Under the pieces are notes generated by a model. It saw only the letters and a list, made by a program, of their open reading frames with translations, made no database searches and was not told the origin of the DNA. Shown here one piece after another: positions 16,945 to 26,103 of a stretch of DNA of 64,000 nucleotides (the first letter of the stretch is position 1; every line of letters begins with the position of its first letter). The translations under genes were made by a program, and so were the position numbers. Source of the DNA: Trichormus sp. M33_DOE_039 (lineage in GTDB: Bacteria; Cyanobacteriota; Cyanobacteriia; Cyanobacteriales; Nostocaceae); NCBI GenBank assembly GCA_015296085.1, contig DVDT01000005.1:62001-126000 (forward strand), in the 5' to 3' direction.

Positions 16945-17604
16945 CTTTTGTAGCGATCGCATGGCGGCTTCTGCGACCAAGGGATTACTATCTTGCTGTA
17001 AGCCGTCTAGAGCGGCTTGGCTTTGAGCAACAGGAAGATTACCCAAGGCTTCTGCTAACCGTTTCCGCAGCATCCAATCATCTGCATTCACAAACAGCAA
17101 CAGACGATCAATCACATTAACAACGCCAATCTCACCCAGAGCCATGATTGCTGCTTCTTGCAGTAAGGGATTATGACTATCCAAGGCTTCTAGTAAAACT
17201 GCTTGAGCTTGGACATCTTTTAAATTGCCCAAAGCCACCGCCGCACTAAACTGCACTAACCAGCTAGTATCTTCATAAAAAGCATGACGCAGAGGAGCTA
17301 AAGCTTGCTGATCCTCTAAATATCCTAAAGCCCCAGCCGCCATTGCCCTGACATTATAATCTGGGTCAGACTCCAATACACTGACTAAAATTGACCGATT
17401 TTCAGGAGTTTGTTTAATACCCAGAGAAAAGGCCGCCATACCACGAATCTGGACATTCTCATCATTGATAGCTTGTTTGATGAGAGGATAAGCATCTTGA
17501 ACTGGCATAGTCTCTTTTTGCAGTTCAATCATGGCTAAAATGCGATCGCTCACATTTGAGCTATTCAACTGTGCGGCAATTTGTTCGAGGCTGGGTTGGT
17601 TCAT
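16927..17604 (-). CDS. NblB-like HEAT-repeat protein
   Basis: The 225-residue protein has about six HEAT repeats (VQIRGMAAFSLGIKQTPENR, YNVRAMAAGALGYLEDQQAL, WLVQFSAAVALGNLKDVQA, LLQEAAIMALGEIGVVN, WMLRKRLAEALGNLPVA). The order and length fit the group annotated as NblB. These are lyase homologues involved in phycobilisome degradation during nutrient stress, thought to remove or handle bilins. This is family knowledge. Assignment to NblB rather than another lyase-like protein is an inference. It faces the divergent phycobiliprotein gene, with an 18-bp overlap of their ends. Confidence 0.65.
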   Translation of the reverse strand: MNQPSLEQIAAQLNSSNVSDRILAMIELQKETMPVQDAYPLIKQAINDENVQIRGMAAFSLGIKQTPENRSILVSVLESDPDYNVRAMAAGALGYLEDQQALAPLRHAFYEDTSWLVQFSAAVALGNLKDVQAQAVLLEALDSHNPLLQEAAIMALGEIGVVNVIDRLLLFVNADDWMLRKRLAEALGNLPVAQSQAALDGLQQDSNPLVAEAAMRSLQKLAKLL

Positions 17605-17910
17605 GGTTGTATCACGTCACTCTCAATCACCCAATAAGTTTGGGAAATAATTGATTGTGGCAAACATAGGGTATTAGCCCTGGTAATTCTTAAGAATTTA
17701 ACACAGAGTTACGCCTCCACTCCAATTAGCAGCATTTCTCACGCTTCTTGCTGAAAATGGCATTAACCGCTAACTTTTGGATTCACGATTTTGGACTGAG
17801 TGCAATCCAAAATCCAAAATTCGACATTGCTGAATTGAGGGATGATCACAACTTAATAAAATTTCTCCCCCTGCTGATCTAAATTAATCTGTGATGTCAA
17901 CCTAAAATTC
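17605..17910. other. intergenic region
   Basis: No gene is seen. It contains STRR-like 'aatccaaaatccaaaattc' (about 17805-17822). It presumably holds the promoter of the NblB-like gene and the 3' region of slt. Confidence 0.4.
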
Positions 17911-20112
17911 TTACTCCCCAGCCCCCGGTAGTTTGGGATGCTGTGTTGAATATTTAGCCACCAAATTGGAAATCTCTGGGTTATACAGCCGCAGATAATT
18001 CCAATAGTTACCAAATACTTGCCGGACGTAATTTCTGGTTTCATCAAAAGGAATGGACTCTACAAACTCATCTGGATCTTGATTGGGGAGAGTTTTTAAC
18101 CATCGGGAAACGTTGCCGGGGCCAGCATTGTAACTGGCGATCGCTAACATGGAATTATTGTTATATTGCTCATGGGTGTAATTTAAGTACCATGTTCCCA
18201 GCATGATGTTATCGTTGGGGTTTTCTAAATCAAGGGTCTTGCTATCTACTTGAATTTTCGACGCTATCCATTTACCTGTATCTGGCATCACCTGCATTAA
18301 GCCAGTCGCACCAGCCACAGATTTAATTTTTGACTCAAACCGTGACTCTTGACGCATTAAAGCTGTCACCAATAACGGATTAAGTTGTCTCTGTGATGAC
18401 CATTTCTCAATTGTTTGTAGGTAGGGAAAGGGATAACGAGCTTGCCAGTAGATAATCTGTTTGCTCAATTCCTGATAATCGGCTTGTTCTTCTGGGGTTT
18501 CCCTATCTTCTAATTTAGAAATGAAATTAATCCCAGAAAGATTTTCGCCCCGTGCTAGCCGCATCAACCCTTCTGTAAATTGTTCTGCGACTGTGGGCTG
18601 CTGTTTGTTGACATATTCTGCTTCCCATTGCAGCCAAGCGTCTCGGTCTTGTCCCAACAGATACAATTCCTTAAAGCTGTCTGAACCAGCAGTGGGAACA
18701 GGACGTTGACGGGGAACTACTTCTGGCTGGAGTTGGCGGACGTTAGTAAAGTCCCCGACATTCAAACCCAACATATTCGCCGATCGCCAGGCATAGTAAG
18801 ACTGGGGAAAATGGGTAATCACATACTCATAAGCGGCTTTTGCCTCTTGTTCTTTACCCAAGTTATTCGCCCATTTACCCACCCAAAAACCGGCTCTGGG
18901 AGCTAAGATGCTGTCTGGGTTTTCGGTGACAATTGGTCTAGCCCATTTCCAAGCTGTCACATAATCCCTGGTTTTGGCTTTTTCTTGGGCCATCTTCCAA
19001 CGATATTCGGCCGCTTCATCAGACTTACTGTACTGAGTGATGAGTTGTTGCCAAGTCTTTTGCGCTGATTGATTATCCTTAAGAGCTTGGAAAATTTGGG
19101 CTTTCTTGACTACAGCTTGACTGCCTTGCTCTGGGAATTTCACAATCACGCGGTCAAGATAAGGTAAAGCATCTTTGTTGGTTTTCGCCATCTCCGCTAA
19201 ACGCAACAAACCTAAACCGGTTTCCTTCGCTTCCGGGAATTGCTGTACCAGTTGATTATAAGTAGCGATCGCTTTTTCTCTATCTTTCCCACCAACTTGC
19301 AATCCCCGCCCCTGACGGTAGAGGTTACGGGCAGTTTTAGGTGCGTTAGCATAAGCAACCGCCGCTTTGGTAAATTGATTATTTTCCCAGTAAGCTGTCC
19401 CAATGGTTTCCCAGTCTGCTGGCTTTAGACCTGACTGTTTGACGAGTTGATCTAATACTCCTACTGTTCCAGGCTGATTATAGGCATATTTAGCCAAAAT
19501 TAACTGTAATTGGGGCTGATTGGGATTTTCTTGCAGACGCTTCCTGATGATTTCCCAGGTGAGGGGATGGGAAGGAAATTGAGCGATCGCCATATCATGT
19601 AGCTGTGGTTGAGCAATCAGATACTTGGCTTTCACCGCCGCCGCTTCCTGAGGATACTGTTTTAATACCTGTCGCCGCAAATCAGAAGCTTTACCATCTG
19701 CGCCTAAAAGATCCTGCGCTTGGGCTTGCTTAAGTAAAATATAAGGCGCAATGACAGGGTAATCTTTTTCTAGCCCTGTCAACAGTTCCAGAGCTTTTTG
19801 ACCTTGTTTTGTGTCTATATAATCACTCGCCAACAGATAACGCGCCCGTTCTCTGTCTGGTGAACGACCATTTTGGGCAATTTCTGCTAGTTGGGCGGCT
19901 CTTTCTGCTGGAGATTGTGATATTAATGGGAACACAGATGACTTGACTTTGCTGGCATCAGATGACTGATCTGGCTGACTTTGTGAAATATTCAGCCATT
20001 GCCCCAAAGATTTGCCAATCTCCGGTGCAGATACCATCGCCCCAGCAGAAAAGGCAAACAGTGCTGCGCCAGCAATCAAGGTAATTTGTTTTTGTTGTAG
20101 TTTCTTCAGCAT
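17911..20112 (-). CDS. slt: soluble lytic murein transglycosylase with TPR superhelix
   Basis: The 733-residue exported protein has an N-terminal signal/anchor segment (about 9-30, ITLIAGAALFAFSAGAMVSA). A long helical TPR-like region (about 60-560) is followed by a C-terminal SLT (lysozyme-like) domain (about 575-720). The domain has the catalytic Glu in ALMRQESRF, then GATGLMQVMPDTG, GTWYLNYTHEQY and IASYNAGPGNVSRW. It cleaves peptidoglycan between MurNAc and GlcNAc to give 1,6-anhydro products and acts in the periplasm in wall turnover. It is monocistronic. The ATG at 20112 lies directly before the signal segment. Confidence 0.93.
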   Translation of the reverse strand: MLKKLQQKQITLIAGAALFAFSAGAMVSAPEIGKSLGQWLNISQSQPDQSSDASKVKSSVFPLISQSPAERAAQLAEIAQNGRSPDRERARYLLASDYIDTKQGQKALELLTGLEKDYPVIAPYILLKQAQAQDLLGADGKASDLRRQVLKQYPQEAAAVKAKYLIAQPQLHDMAIAQFPSHPLTWEIIRKRLQENPNQPQLQLILAKYAYNQPGTVGVLDQLVKQSGLKPADWETIGTAYWENNQFTKAAVAYANAPKTARNLYRQGRGLQVGGKDREKAIATYNQLVQQFPEAKETGLGLLRLAEMAKTNKDALPYLDRVIVKFPEQGSQAVVKKAQIFQALKDNQSAQKTWQQLITQYSKSDEAAEYRWKMAQEKAKTRDYVTAWKWARPIVTENPDSILAPRAGFWVGKWANNLGKEQEAKAAYEYVITHFPQSYYAWRSANMLGLNVGDFTNVRQLQPEVVPRQRPVPTAGSDSFKELYLLGQDRDAWLQWEAEYVNKQQPTVAEQFTEGLMRLARGENLSGINFISKLEDRETPEEQADYQELSKQIIYWQARYPFPYLQTIEKWSSQRQLNPLLVTALMRQESRFESKIKSVAGATGLMQVMPDTGKWIASKIQVDSKTLDLENPNDNIMLGTWYLNYTHEQYNNNSMLAIASYNAGPGNVSRWLKTLPNQDPDEFVESIPFDETRNYVRQVFGNYWNYLRLYNPEISNLVAKYSTQHPKLPGAGE

Positions 20113-20489
20113 GGGTACTCGCTGAAAAGTGCCGATAAATTTCCTGCAACTCTAGCATTACTTGCCATGAGTGTAATCACCTCTTCACTAGAGATTTCTC
20201 ATTTTAGGAAAAATCTGTCAGATTATCGATGTTAGCAGGTTTGAGCATGATAGCTCACCGAGGTTGGGGCAGAGTAGCTGTATTTGATTTAAGAAGGTAG
20301 AAGGCAGTCCCAATGAGGCAAGTTTCACAGTCAAACATGAAAATAGCTTGATTCCCCTGTATCACTTGCTCCTTCTGCTATTTCCAATTAGAAGGGAAGA
20401 GAGTTTTAGCTTAGTTTATATCTGTTTACGTAGTTGTTTTTTACCTTAAAAATATTTAAATGTGACAGGCAGCAAGACGGCTATCTTTG
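20113..20489. other. divergent intergenic region
   Basis: No gene is seen in about 377 bp between slt and the 181-aa membrane protein. It contains 'aagaaggtagaaggcagt', a short repeat fragment. It should contain promoters for both sides. None is assigned. Confidence 0.4.
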
Positions 20490-21032
20490 ATGCAATTCAT
20501 ACCTTTGAGTGAAACTTTAAGAATATTTAAGAGCGTGATTGCAAAAAGCTACTTTCACCGACAAGCTATGGAATTTACACTCTCAAGCCATCTGAAGATG
20601 AAACAAACATCAAATGGGTATATGTTTGCGATCGCTTTAACTTTTGGATTCGGTCTAGTATATCTATCTTGTGGAGATCATGCCGTTCTCACCTGCGATC
20701 GCACTCAAAATCAGTGTCAGTTGGTGAAAAAAAATTTTTGGCGATCGCTATCGCAGGATTTTCCCATTCAAGATTTGCAAAAATCTGAAGAAATATTTCC
20801 AGGTGGTGAAGCATTACCTTATGTAAAAATCTACACATCACGAGGAGAAATTGATTTAGAAAGTTGGTCAAACTTTAGTATTAATGAGATTCAAGCCTTT
20901 GTGAACGAACCCACACAAAAACTTTTGAATATTAAAACTTATCCTTGGTCTTCTTGGTGGTCTGGGGCAATATACATAGGATTAAGCTTCTGGGGTTGTT
21001 TAATATCTCGAATTCATGAGGTAAAAAAGTAG
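20490..21032 (+). CDS. hypothetical membrane protein (about 180 aa)
   Basis: This protein has two hydrophobic spans. One lies at about 45-61 (YMFAIALTFGFGLVYLS) and a second, Trp-rich one at the C terminus (about 155-173, WSGAIYIGLSFWGCLIS). Between them is a soluble loop with a Cys pair (VLTCDRTQNQCQLV) and alternating strands (PYVKIYTSRGEIDLESW), as in small PH-like membrane proteins of cyanobacteria. The start is placed at ATG 20490. A TTG one codon earlier also fits, and ATG 20568 would remove a poorly supported leader. Function is unknown. Confidence 0.6.
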   Translation: MQFIPLSETLRIFKSVIAKSYFHRQAMEFTLSSHLKMKQTSNGYMFAIALTFGFGLVYLSCGDHAVLTCDRTQNQCQLVKKNFWRSLSQDFPIQDLQKSEEIFPGGEALPYVKIYTSRGEIDLESWSNFSINEIQAFVNEPTQKLLNIKTYPWSSWWSGAIYIGLSFWGCLISRIHEVKK

Positions 21033-21337
21033 GTTTATAAGCATTTCTATGCTCTAAATTTAGAGCCTTTCAAATTATATTTTCCGCTAGCTAAAACTAT
21101 TATCGGTTGTTTTGCAGGGTGATACCGTTTCTTAATGAAGATACGCTTTATTCTGTACTGTAGAGACTTTGCATGCAACGTCTCTACATCATTGATTTGG
21201 TGTAACTTCATAGAGAATTGGTATGAGATTATCTTTCCATGCCTGCCCAGGAAATTTAGCTGGCAGAAATTGACGTTAAGATGTAGCTCAATTTACTAAG
21301 CAACGGCTCAACGTCCTGCTACTCCTAACGTTACTTT
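21033..21337. other. intergenic region with short inverted repeats
   Basis: No gene is seen. 'gatgtagagacgttgcatgcaaagtctctac' is present in inverted form (about 21161-21190): CTGTAGAGACTTTGCATGCAA pairs with the following CGTCTCTAC. This is a common cyanobacterial dispersed hairpin. Confidence 0.5.
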
Positions 21338-22603
21338 TTAACGTCTTGCTAGTTCTGGAGTTTTACCTTTTAAACCGATCATTAATTTGAGCATAAAGAC
21401 TTTCAGCATAGGTACGCGTTGCATAAACCATAAACCTAAGCGACGCACAAAAACCACTGGCGGAAATTGATTAGAAAACACCCGATCTAACAAATCGGTA
21501 AAGCCTAAAATTGTCAGATTCTCTTTTTGTCGCCAACGTTCGTAACGTTTGAGTACTTGAAGATTACCAATATCTTCGCCTGATTGATGTGCCGCTTGAA
21601 TAACTTGTGCTAAGGACGCTACATCCCGAATGCCTAAATTTAGCCCTTGTCCGCCTACAGGATGGCAATTGTGGGCGGCATCGCCTACTAAAGCCAAGCG
21701 GGGAAGGACATAACGATCGCTTTGCATTAGTTGCACTTGAAACACAAAGCGATCGCCTAGTAATTCTAATTTGCCCATCTGATCGCCAAATCGGCGGCTG
21801 AGTTCTTGTAAAAATTGTTCGTCATCTAAAGCACACAAAGCTTGGGCTTCGGCATGGGGTGCTGTCCAAACGATGCGGCAACGATTCTCCGGCAAGGGTA
21901 AAATCGCAAACGGGCCACTCGTCCAAAATCTTTCATAAGCGGTATCATTGTGGGGTTTTTCGGGGTTGACAAAAGCCACAATGCAAGATTGCCAATACTT
22001 CCAGCCGTGAGTTTTAATGCCAGCAGCTTGGCGAATTGGCGATCGCGATCCATCTGCCGCTACAAGTAATTTACTCTTGACTGTTTTTACTTGTTCAGCA
22101 ATTTTAATATTTATAACTACTTCATCCGATTGATACTTTGTACTGACCACCTCAGCCGGACAAAGATAAGTCACATTCGGGCAATTATGGACAAACTCTT
22201 GTAGAGGTTCTAGCAGTGCTTGGTGTTCTGCTACATAACCTAATTCTGGGGTGTCTTGACCTATATCTTTGGTTTCAAACTCCACCACATCAGGATAATC
22301 AGCATCAGATAAACGAACGTGGCGATATTTGGCAATTCTCGGCAAAATTTTATCCCAAATGCCAATTCCTTTGTAAATCTGTGCTGACAGCATATGAACT
22401 GCGTAGGCTTGTCCTTTGGTGACTGCTAGTGATGTGACTTTAGCCTCAATCAGCAGGATATTCAAGCCAGAATCTTTCAAAGCCGCAGCCAAAGTTAAGC
22501 CGACAATTCCACCACCGACAATGACCAAATCATAGTCATACCCCGGTAATTCTGGCGGTGTGGGTTGAGAAGAAGTAGTTTGATTAAACTGCGTTAAGAC
22601 CAT
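21338..22603 (-). CDS. UbiH/UbiF-type FAD-dependent aromatic-ring hydroxylase
   Basis: This is a class A flavin monooxygenase (421 aa). It has the N-terminal Rossmann FAD site (DLVIVGGGIVGLTLAAAL, about 25-42, then LLIEA), the DG motif (LLVAADGSRSPIRQAAGI) and the second FAD motif ALVGDAAHNCHPVGGQGLNLGIRD. These are the UbiH/COQ6 signatures. Cyanobacteria lack ubiquinone, and members of this family are thought to serve plastoquinone or related prenylquinone synthesis. The exact hydroxylation here is not known. It ends with a short hydrophobic stretch that may touch the membrane. It stands alone between intergenic gaps. Confidence 0.85.
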   Translation of the reverse strand: MVLTQFNQTTSSQPTPPELPGYDYDLVIVGGGIVGLTLAAALKDSGLNILLIEAKVTSLAVTKGQAYAVHMLSAQIYKGIGIWDKILPRIAKYRHVRLSDADYPDVVEFETKDIGQDTPELGYVAEHQALLEPLQEFVHNCPNVTYLCPAEVVSTKYQSDEVVINIKIAEQVKTVKSKLLVAADGSRSPIRQAAGIKTHGWKYWQSCIVAFVNPEKPHNDTAYERFWTSGPFAILPLPENRCRIVWTAPHAEAQALCALDDEQFLQELSRRFGDQMGKLELLGDRFVFQVQLMQSDRYVLPRLALVGDAAHNCHPVGGQGLNLGIRDVASLAQVIQAAHQSGEDIGNLQVLKRYERWRQKENLTILGFTDLLDRVFSNQFPPVVFVRRLGLWFMQRVPMLKVFMLKLMIGLKGKTPELARR

Positions 22604-22877
22604 TGTGAAGAGAAGTTAAGCAATTTTATTTATTATTTTGACGCGATCGCCCCCATTAAAGCAAGTGACATTGAAAGGTAAAAGGTAAAAGGCAAAACAA
22701 AAGAATCGTTTAAGCTGTGGCGCATGGAAGAAAGCAAATGATACCGTTGGCAAATTCTCCAAATACTCAAACGATAGTCATGATTAGTTCTGTGGATAAA
22801 ACAATCAAACCTGGAATGGTTGGCGCATGAGTTGAAGTATGGTTTGGGAGAAAATCACAAGAGAGTAGATCCTTTCT
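22604..22877. other. divergent intergenic region
   Basis: No gene is seen in this 274 bp. It includes 'aaaggtaaaaggtaaaaggcaaaa' (about 22674-22697), an AAAGGTA-type short tandem repeat. Promoters for the hydroxylase and the kinase are expected here. Confidence 0.45.
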
Positions 22878-24293
22878 ATGATTGGTAAAATTTTAGGCGA
22901 GCGATACGAAATTCGGCAGGAATTCGGAAAAAAGGCTGGACGACAGACACTATTAGCGAAAGATTTGGTAACTAATGGATTAGTAGTGATAAAGTTACTC
23001 TCTTTTACCAATGACTTTGAATGGGATTCACTCAAGCTGTTTGAACGAGAAGCCAACACCTTAAAGTCTTTGTCACATCCCCTGATCCCTCGCTATTTAG
23101 ATTATTTTGAGGTAAATTTACCTACTATCAAAGGATTTGCTCTTGTCCAAACTTATATCCCTGCCCAAACTTTAGAACAATATTTACAAGCTGGTCGAAC
23201 TTTTACAGAAGCCGAACTCAAGGAGATAGCTTCATCAGTTCTCTCTATTCTCATTTATCTACATGGACTCAATCCACCTGTTATTCACCGTGACATCAAG
23301 CCTAGCAATATTTTATTAGGGGAGCGTTCTGGTAATAGTGTTGGTCAAGTTTATCTGGTAGATTTTGGTTCTGTGCAAACAGCTAAAGCAGCAGAAGTTG
23401 GAACAAGAACTGTAGTAGGAACTTATGGCTATATGCCACTGGAGCAATTTGGTGGACGTACAGTAGAAGCCTCTGATCTTTATAGTTTAGGCACAACGTT
23501 AATTTACTTAGTAACGGGTACTCACCCAGCAGATTTACCTCAAAAAGATTTTCGCATTCAGTTTGAGCAAGCAGCTCATTGCAATTCTGGACTAACCACT
23601 TGGTTGAAGTGGATGACAGAACCTAGTTTGGAAAAGCGTCTGACTTCTGCGAAGCAAGCACTTGCAGCTTTAGATGAAATGAAACAGCAAAGTTCTAGAA
23701 CTTTAATTGCTAACCGACGAACTCGTATTAAAATTCAACTGACAAAAATTAAACTTCATAAAAATGAGGATGTTCTGGAAATTATCATTCCACCGAATGT
23801 TTCTTTCTACAAGATGTTTAAAGTTTTTTGTATTTTCTCAGTGACGATAATAATAATTTTGCCTTTAATTTTAACTCTTTCCGATATTTTTACAATCTCT
23901 TCTTTTCTCATTCTTATAACGATTTTGGGTTTTTCATTATATGGCTTATGTGAGAATATTTTTGATTTATTTGGATACATTCGACTGCTTATAGATAGGC
24001 AAACAATCACCTTAACCTACAAGTTATTTGGGGTTATATTTTATCGTCGTCAGTCATCACGTCGAGACATTTACAGCATTTCTAAACTGGTGTACATTCC
24101 GAGACACTTTACAGAAACGAGTCGTGGACAAGCTGAAAAGCCAGCCACATTAGAGATTTGGGCAGGGGCAAAAAAATATCAACTGAGTATTTCTAGTAAT
24201 AGAGTCAGAACTCAAGTTGAAATTGAATGGTTAGTCAATGAAATAAGTGACTGGTTAGGGATAGACATAACAAATGTAAGAGTGGACATCTAG
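22878..24293 (+). CDS. serine/threonine protein kinase with C-terminal membrane domain
   Basis: The 471-residue protein has a Hanks-type kinase domain (about 1-265). It shows a Gly-rich entry (ILGERYEIRQEFGKKAG), the Lys in VVIKLLSF, the catalytic loop VIHRDIKPSNILL and YLVDFGSV (DFG). The activation/P+1 part is TVVGTYGYMPLEQFGG. A basic linker leads to two transmembrane helices (about 310-355), then a PH-like C-terminal part (TLTYKLFGVIFYRRQSSRRDI, LEIWAGAKKYQLSI). This layout is common in Nostoc kinases that act as membrane-tethered signalling proteins. Substrate and stimulus are unknown. It starts divergently from the UbiH-like gene and is followed by cysE after 51 bp. Confidence 0.9.
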   Translation: MIGKILGERYEIRQEFGKKAGRQTLLAKDLVTNGLVVIKLLSFTNDFEWDSLKLFEREANTLKSLSHPLIPRYLDYFEVNLPTIKGFALVQTYIPAQTLEQYLQAGRTFTEAELKEIASSVLSILIYLHGLNPPVIHRDIKPSNILLGERSGNSVGQVYLVDFGSVQTAKAAEVGTRTVVGTYGYMPLEQFGGRTVEASDLYSLGTTLIYLVTGTHPADLPQKDFRIQFEQAAHCNSGLTTWLKWMTEPSLEKRLTSAKQALAALDEMKQQSSRTLIANRRTRIKIQLTKIKLHKNEDVLEIIIPPNVSFYKMFKVFCIFSVTIIIILPLILTLSDIFTISSFLILITILGFSLYGLCENIFDLFGYIRLLIDRQTITLTYKLFGVIFYRRQSSRRDIYSISKLVYIPRHFTETSRGQAEKPATLEIWAGAKKYQLSISSNRVRTQVEIEWLVNEISDWLGIDITNVRVDI

Positions 24294-24344
24294 AACGATA
24301 TGATGGGAGGGTAGCTTGTTGTACTTTCCGAGGGTGCTATCCCG

Positions 24345-25112
24345 ATGCTCTCTACACTACGTGCTGATTTTCGTATCATCTTTGAACGTGACCCAGCTGC
24401 TCGTAACTGGCTGGAGGTCTTGTTTTGTTACCCCGGTTTACAAGCCCTAATGTTTCATCGGATCGCTCACGGGCTGCACAGTATTGGTCTTCCTTTTATC
24501 CCCCGTCTGATTTCTCATATAGCTCGGTTTTTGACTGGTATCGAAATTCACCCAGGTGCAACCATCGGACAGGGTGTATTTATCGACCACGGTATGGGGG
24601 TAGTAATTGGAGAGACAGCGATCATCGGTAATTATGCCTTGATTTATCAAGGTGTCACTTTAGGAGGAACTGGTAAAGAAAGCGGCAAACGCCACCCTAC
24701 TTTGGGCGAAAATGTCGTTGTCGGGGCTGGTGCTAAAGTATTAGGCAATCTTCTCATCGGTAATAATGTCCGCATTGGTGCTGGATCTGTTGTGTTGCGG
24801 GATGTTCCTTCAGATTGCACAGTTGTAGGGATACCTGGTCGGATTGTTTATCGCTCAGGAGTGCGGGTTGCACCTCTAGAACACAACAACTTGCCAGACT
24901 CAGAAGCGGAAGTAATTCGCGCTTTGGTAAATAGAATTGAAGCCCTGGAAGAGCAAATAAACACTCTACAGCGTCAACAGTCTACTGATAAAACTCCCGT
25001 TTTGGTGAGTTACGTAGTTAAAAACGGTGAAAATTTCCCAGATGATTCTGCTCCTATATGTAGTCTTCGAGATAAAGCAATACAGCAGTTTTTAGATGGA
25101 GCAGGGATTTAA
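24345..25112 (+). CDS. cysE: serine O-acetyltransferase
   Basis: CysE (255 aa) makes O-acetylserine, the carbon skeleton for cysteine. It has the N-terminal SAT helical segment ([23 protein letters not shown]) and a left-handed beta-helix of hexapeptide repeats (about 65-165). The active-site segment is [43 protein letters not shown]-like, with the conserved His and Gly runs. A C-terminal coiled-coil and tail (about 185-255) extend beyond bacterial CysE. It is near the kinase gene but probably transcribed on its own. It is 17 kb from the sulfur-poor cpc operon, so no functional link is claimed. Confidence 0.95.
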   Translation: MLSTLRADFRIIFERDPAARNWLEVLFCYPGLQALMFHRIAHGLHSIGLPFIPRLISHIARFLTGIEIHPGATIGQGVFIDHGMGVVIGETAIIGNYALIYQGVTLGGTGKESGKRHPTLGENVVVGAGAKVLGNLLIGNNVRIGAGSVVLRDVPSDCTVVGIPGRIVYRSGVRVAPLEHNNLPDSEAEVIRALVNRIEALEEQINTLQRQQSTDKTPVLVSYVVKNGENFPDDSAPICSLRDKAIQQFLDGAGI

Positions 25113-25175
25113 CAAATTGGGCAATGGGGATTGGGGACTGGGTGAAAAATACCTCCTCATCGTCCCTACAGCCCT

Positions 25176-25757
25176 CTAAGGATTAATCTCTTCAGTAGAC
25201 CATACTTCGTTTTCTTCACGCCAGTAAAGGCGGCGGTTTTGCGGTTCACCACGTAATTCTAAATGGTCTACTTGTATGGGGTCTAGTAAAAGTAGGCAAA
25301 AATTGGATACTGGTTGATGTGGATCAGGTGGCGGCGGCTCAAAAGCTGCTTTTTCTGCTTTGGGTTCGCTAGGATGCGGCCAAGCAAATTGTAAACGTGC
25401 AGCATCACTTAATTCTTGCCACATAGCTATCCGGGCAGGTTGGAGATGAGGGTGGGATTCATCACTACCGACCAAAGTCAAGTTACCAGCGATGCGAAAT
25501 TGTTCTCTTGTGTTGGGAAAATACCAACAAGCTTCTGCCCAAGGTTGCTGCTGTATCTGGTTGATTTTATCGCTACGGCTATCAGTAATAAATTTTAGCT
25601 GGTTGCTATCTGCTAAAAAACCACGAAAGACTACGGTACGATTAGCAGGACGACCGTTAGCTTTGACTGTTGCTAGTTGCAGGTAACGGGCGTAAACAAG
25701 GCTACGGTTGCGGTGGAGGGCATGGGCGATCGCACTTCTCCAAGGAGCTAGTGACAT
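25176..25757 (-). CDS. pyridoxamine 5'-phosphate oxidase-related flavin protein (Alr4036 type)
   Basis: The 193-residue FMN-binding split-barrel protein has SLAPWRSAIAHALHRNRSL, RYLQLATVKANGRPANRTVVFRGF and RSDKINQIQQQPWAEACWYFP. It ends with LLLLDPIQVDHLELRGEPQNRRLYW. The Alr4036 subgroup is conserved in cyanobacteria and its substrate is not established. It need not be the true PdxH. The start at 25757 gives the family N terminus. An upstream TTG (25811) adds 18 residues and is less likely. It converges with cysE. Confidence 0.82.
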   Translation of the reverse strand: MSLAPWRSAIAHALHRNRSLVYARYLQLATVKANGRPANRTVVFRGFLADSNQLKFITDSRSDKINQIQQQPWAEACWYFPNTREQFRIAGNLTLVGSDESHPHLQPARIAMWQELSDAARLQFAWPHPSEPKAEKAAFEPPPPDPHQPVSNFCLLLLDPIQVDHLELRGEPQNRRLYWREENEVWSTEEINP

Positions 25758-26103
25758 GATTAACTTTTGTTGCGATTTATCCAGACCAAGATCTAGCGCA
25801 AAGTAGGACAATTGGCAATCTTTTAGTTAAATCTAATTGTTTGATAGTGCCAAGTGTTTATTTGAATTGCCATCGGAGACAAGCTAAATTTTCCCCATAC
25901 CCATGATTTTGATATTTCAATACTGTTAATAATTGCAACTCAGTATATAAACTTCCTGAGTAGGAAAAGTCATTATACATCATAAATATATGTTGCAATT
26001 TGCACAGTCTGACATAGCGTAAAGTGGAAAAATTTTCAAGCTTTTTTCCTCAATCTACTTGGCGTATAGTCGTAATCTGTTCACAAGCAACAATACTTTT
26101 TCT
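25758..26103. promoter_or_regulatory. divergent promoter region of nrdJ
   Basis: The 346-bp gap upstream of nrdJ is AT-rich and without repeats or genes. No cobalamin-riboswitch core could be recognised. Promoters for both neighbours are expected here. Confidence 0.4.

Noticed and set aside
24345-25112. Link between cysE and the sulfur-poor phycocyanin operon
   Set aside because: The genes are 17 kb apart with many unrelated genes between, and cysE is a universal housekeeping gene.
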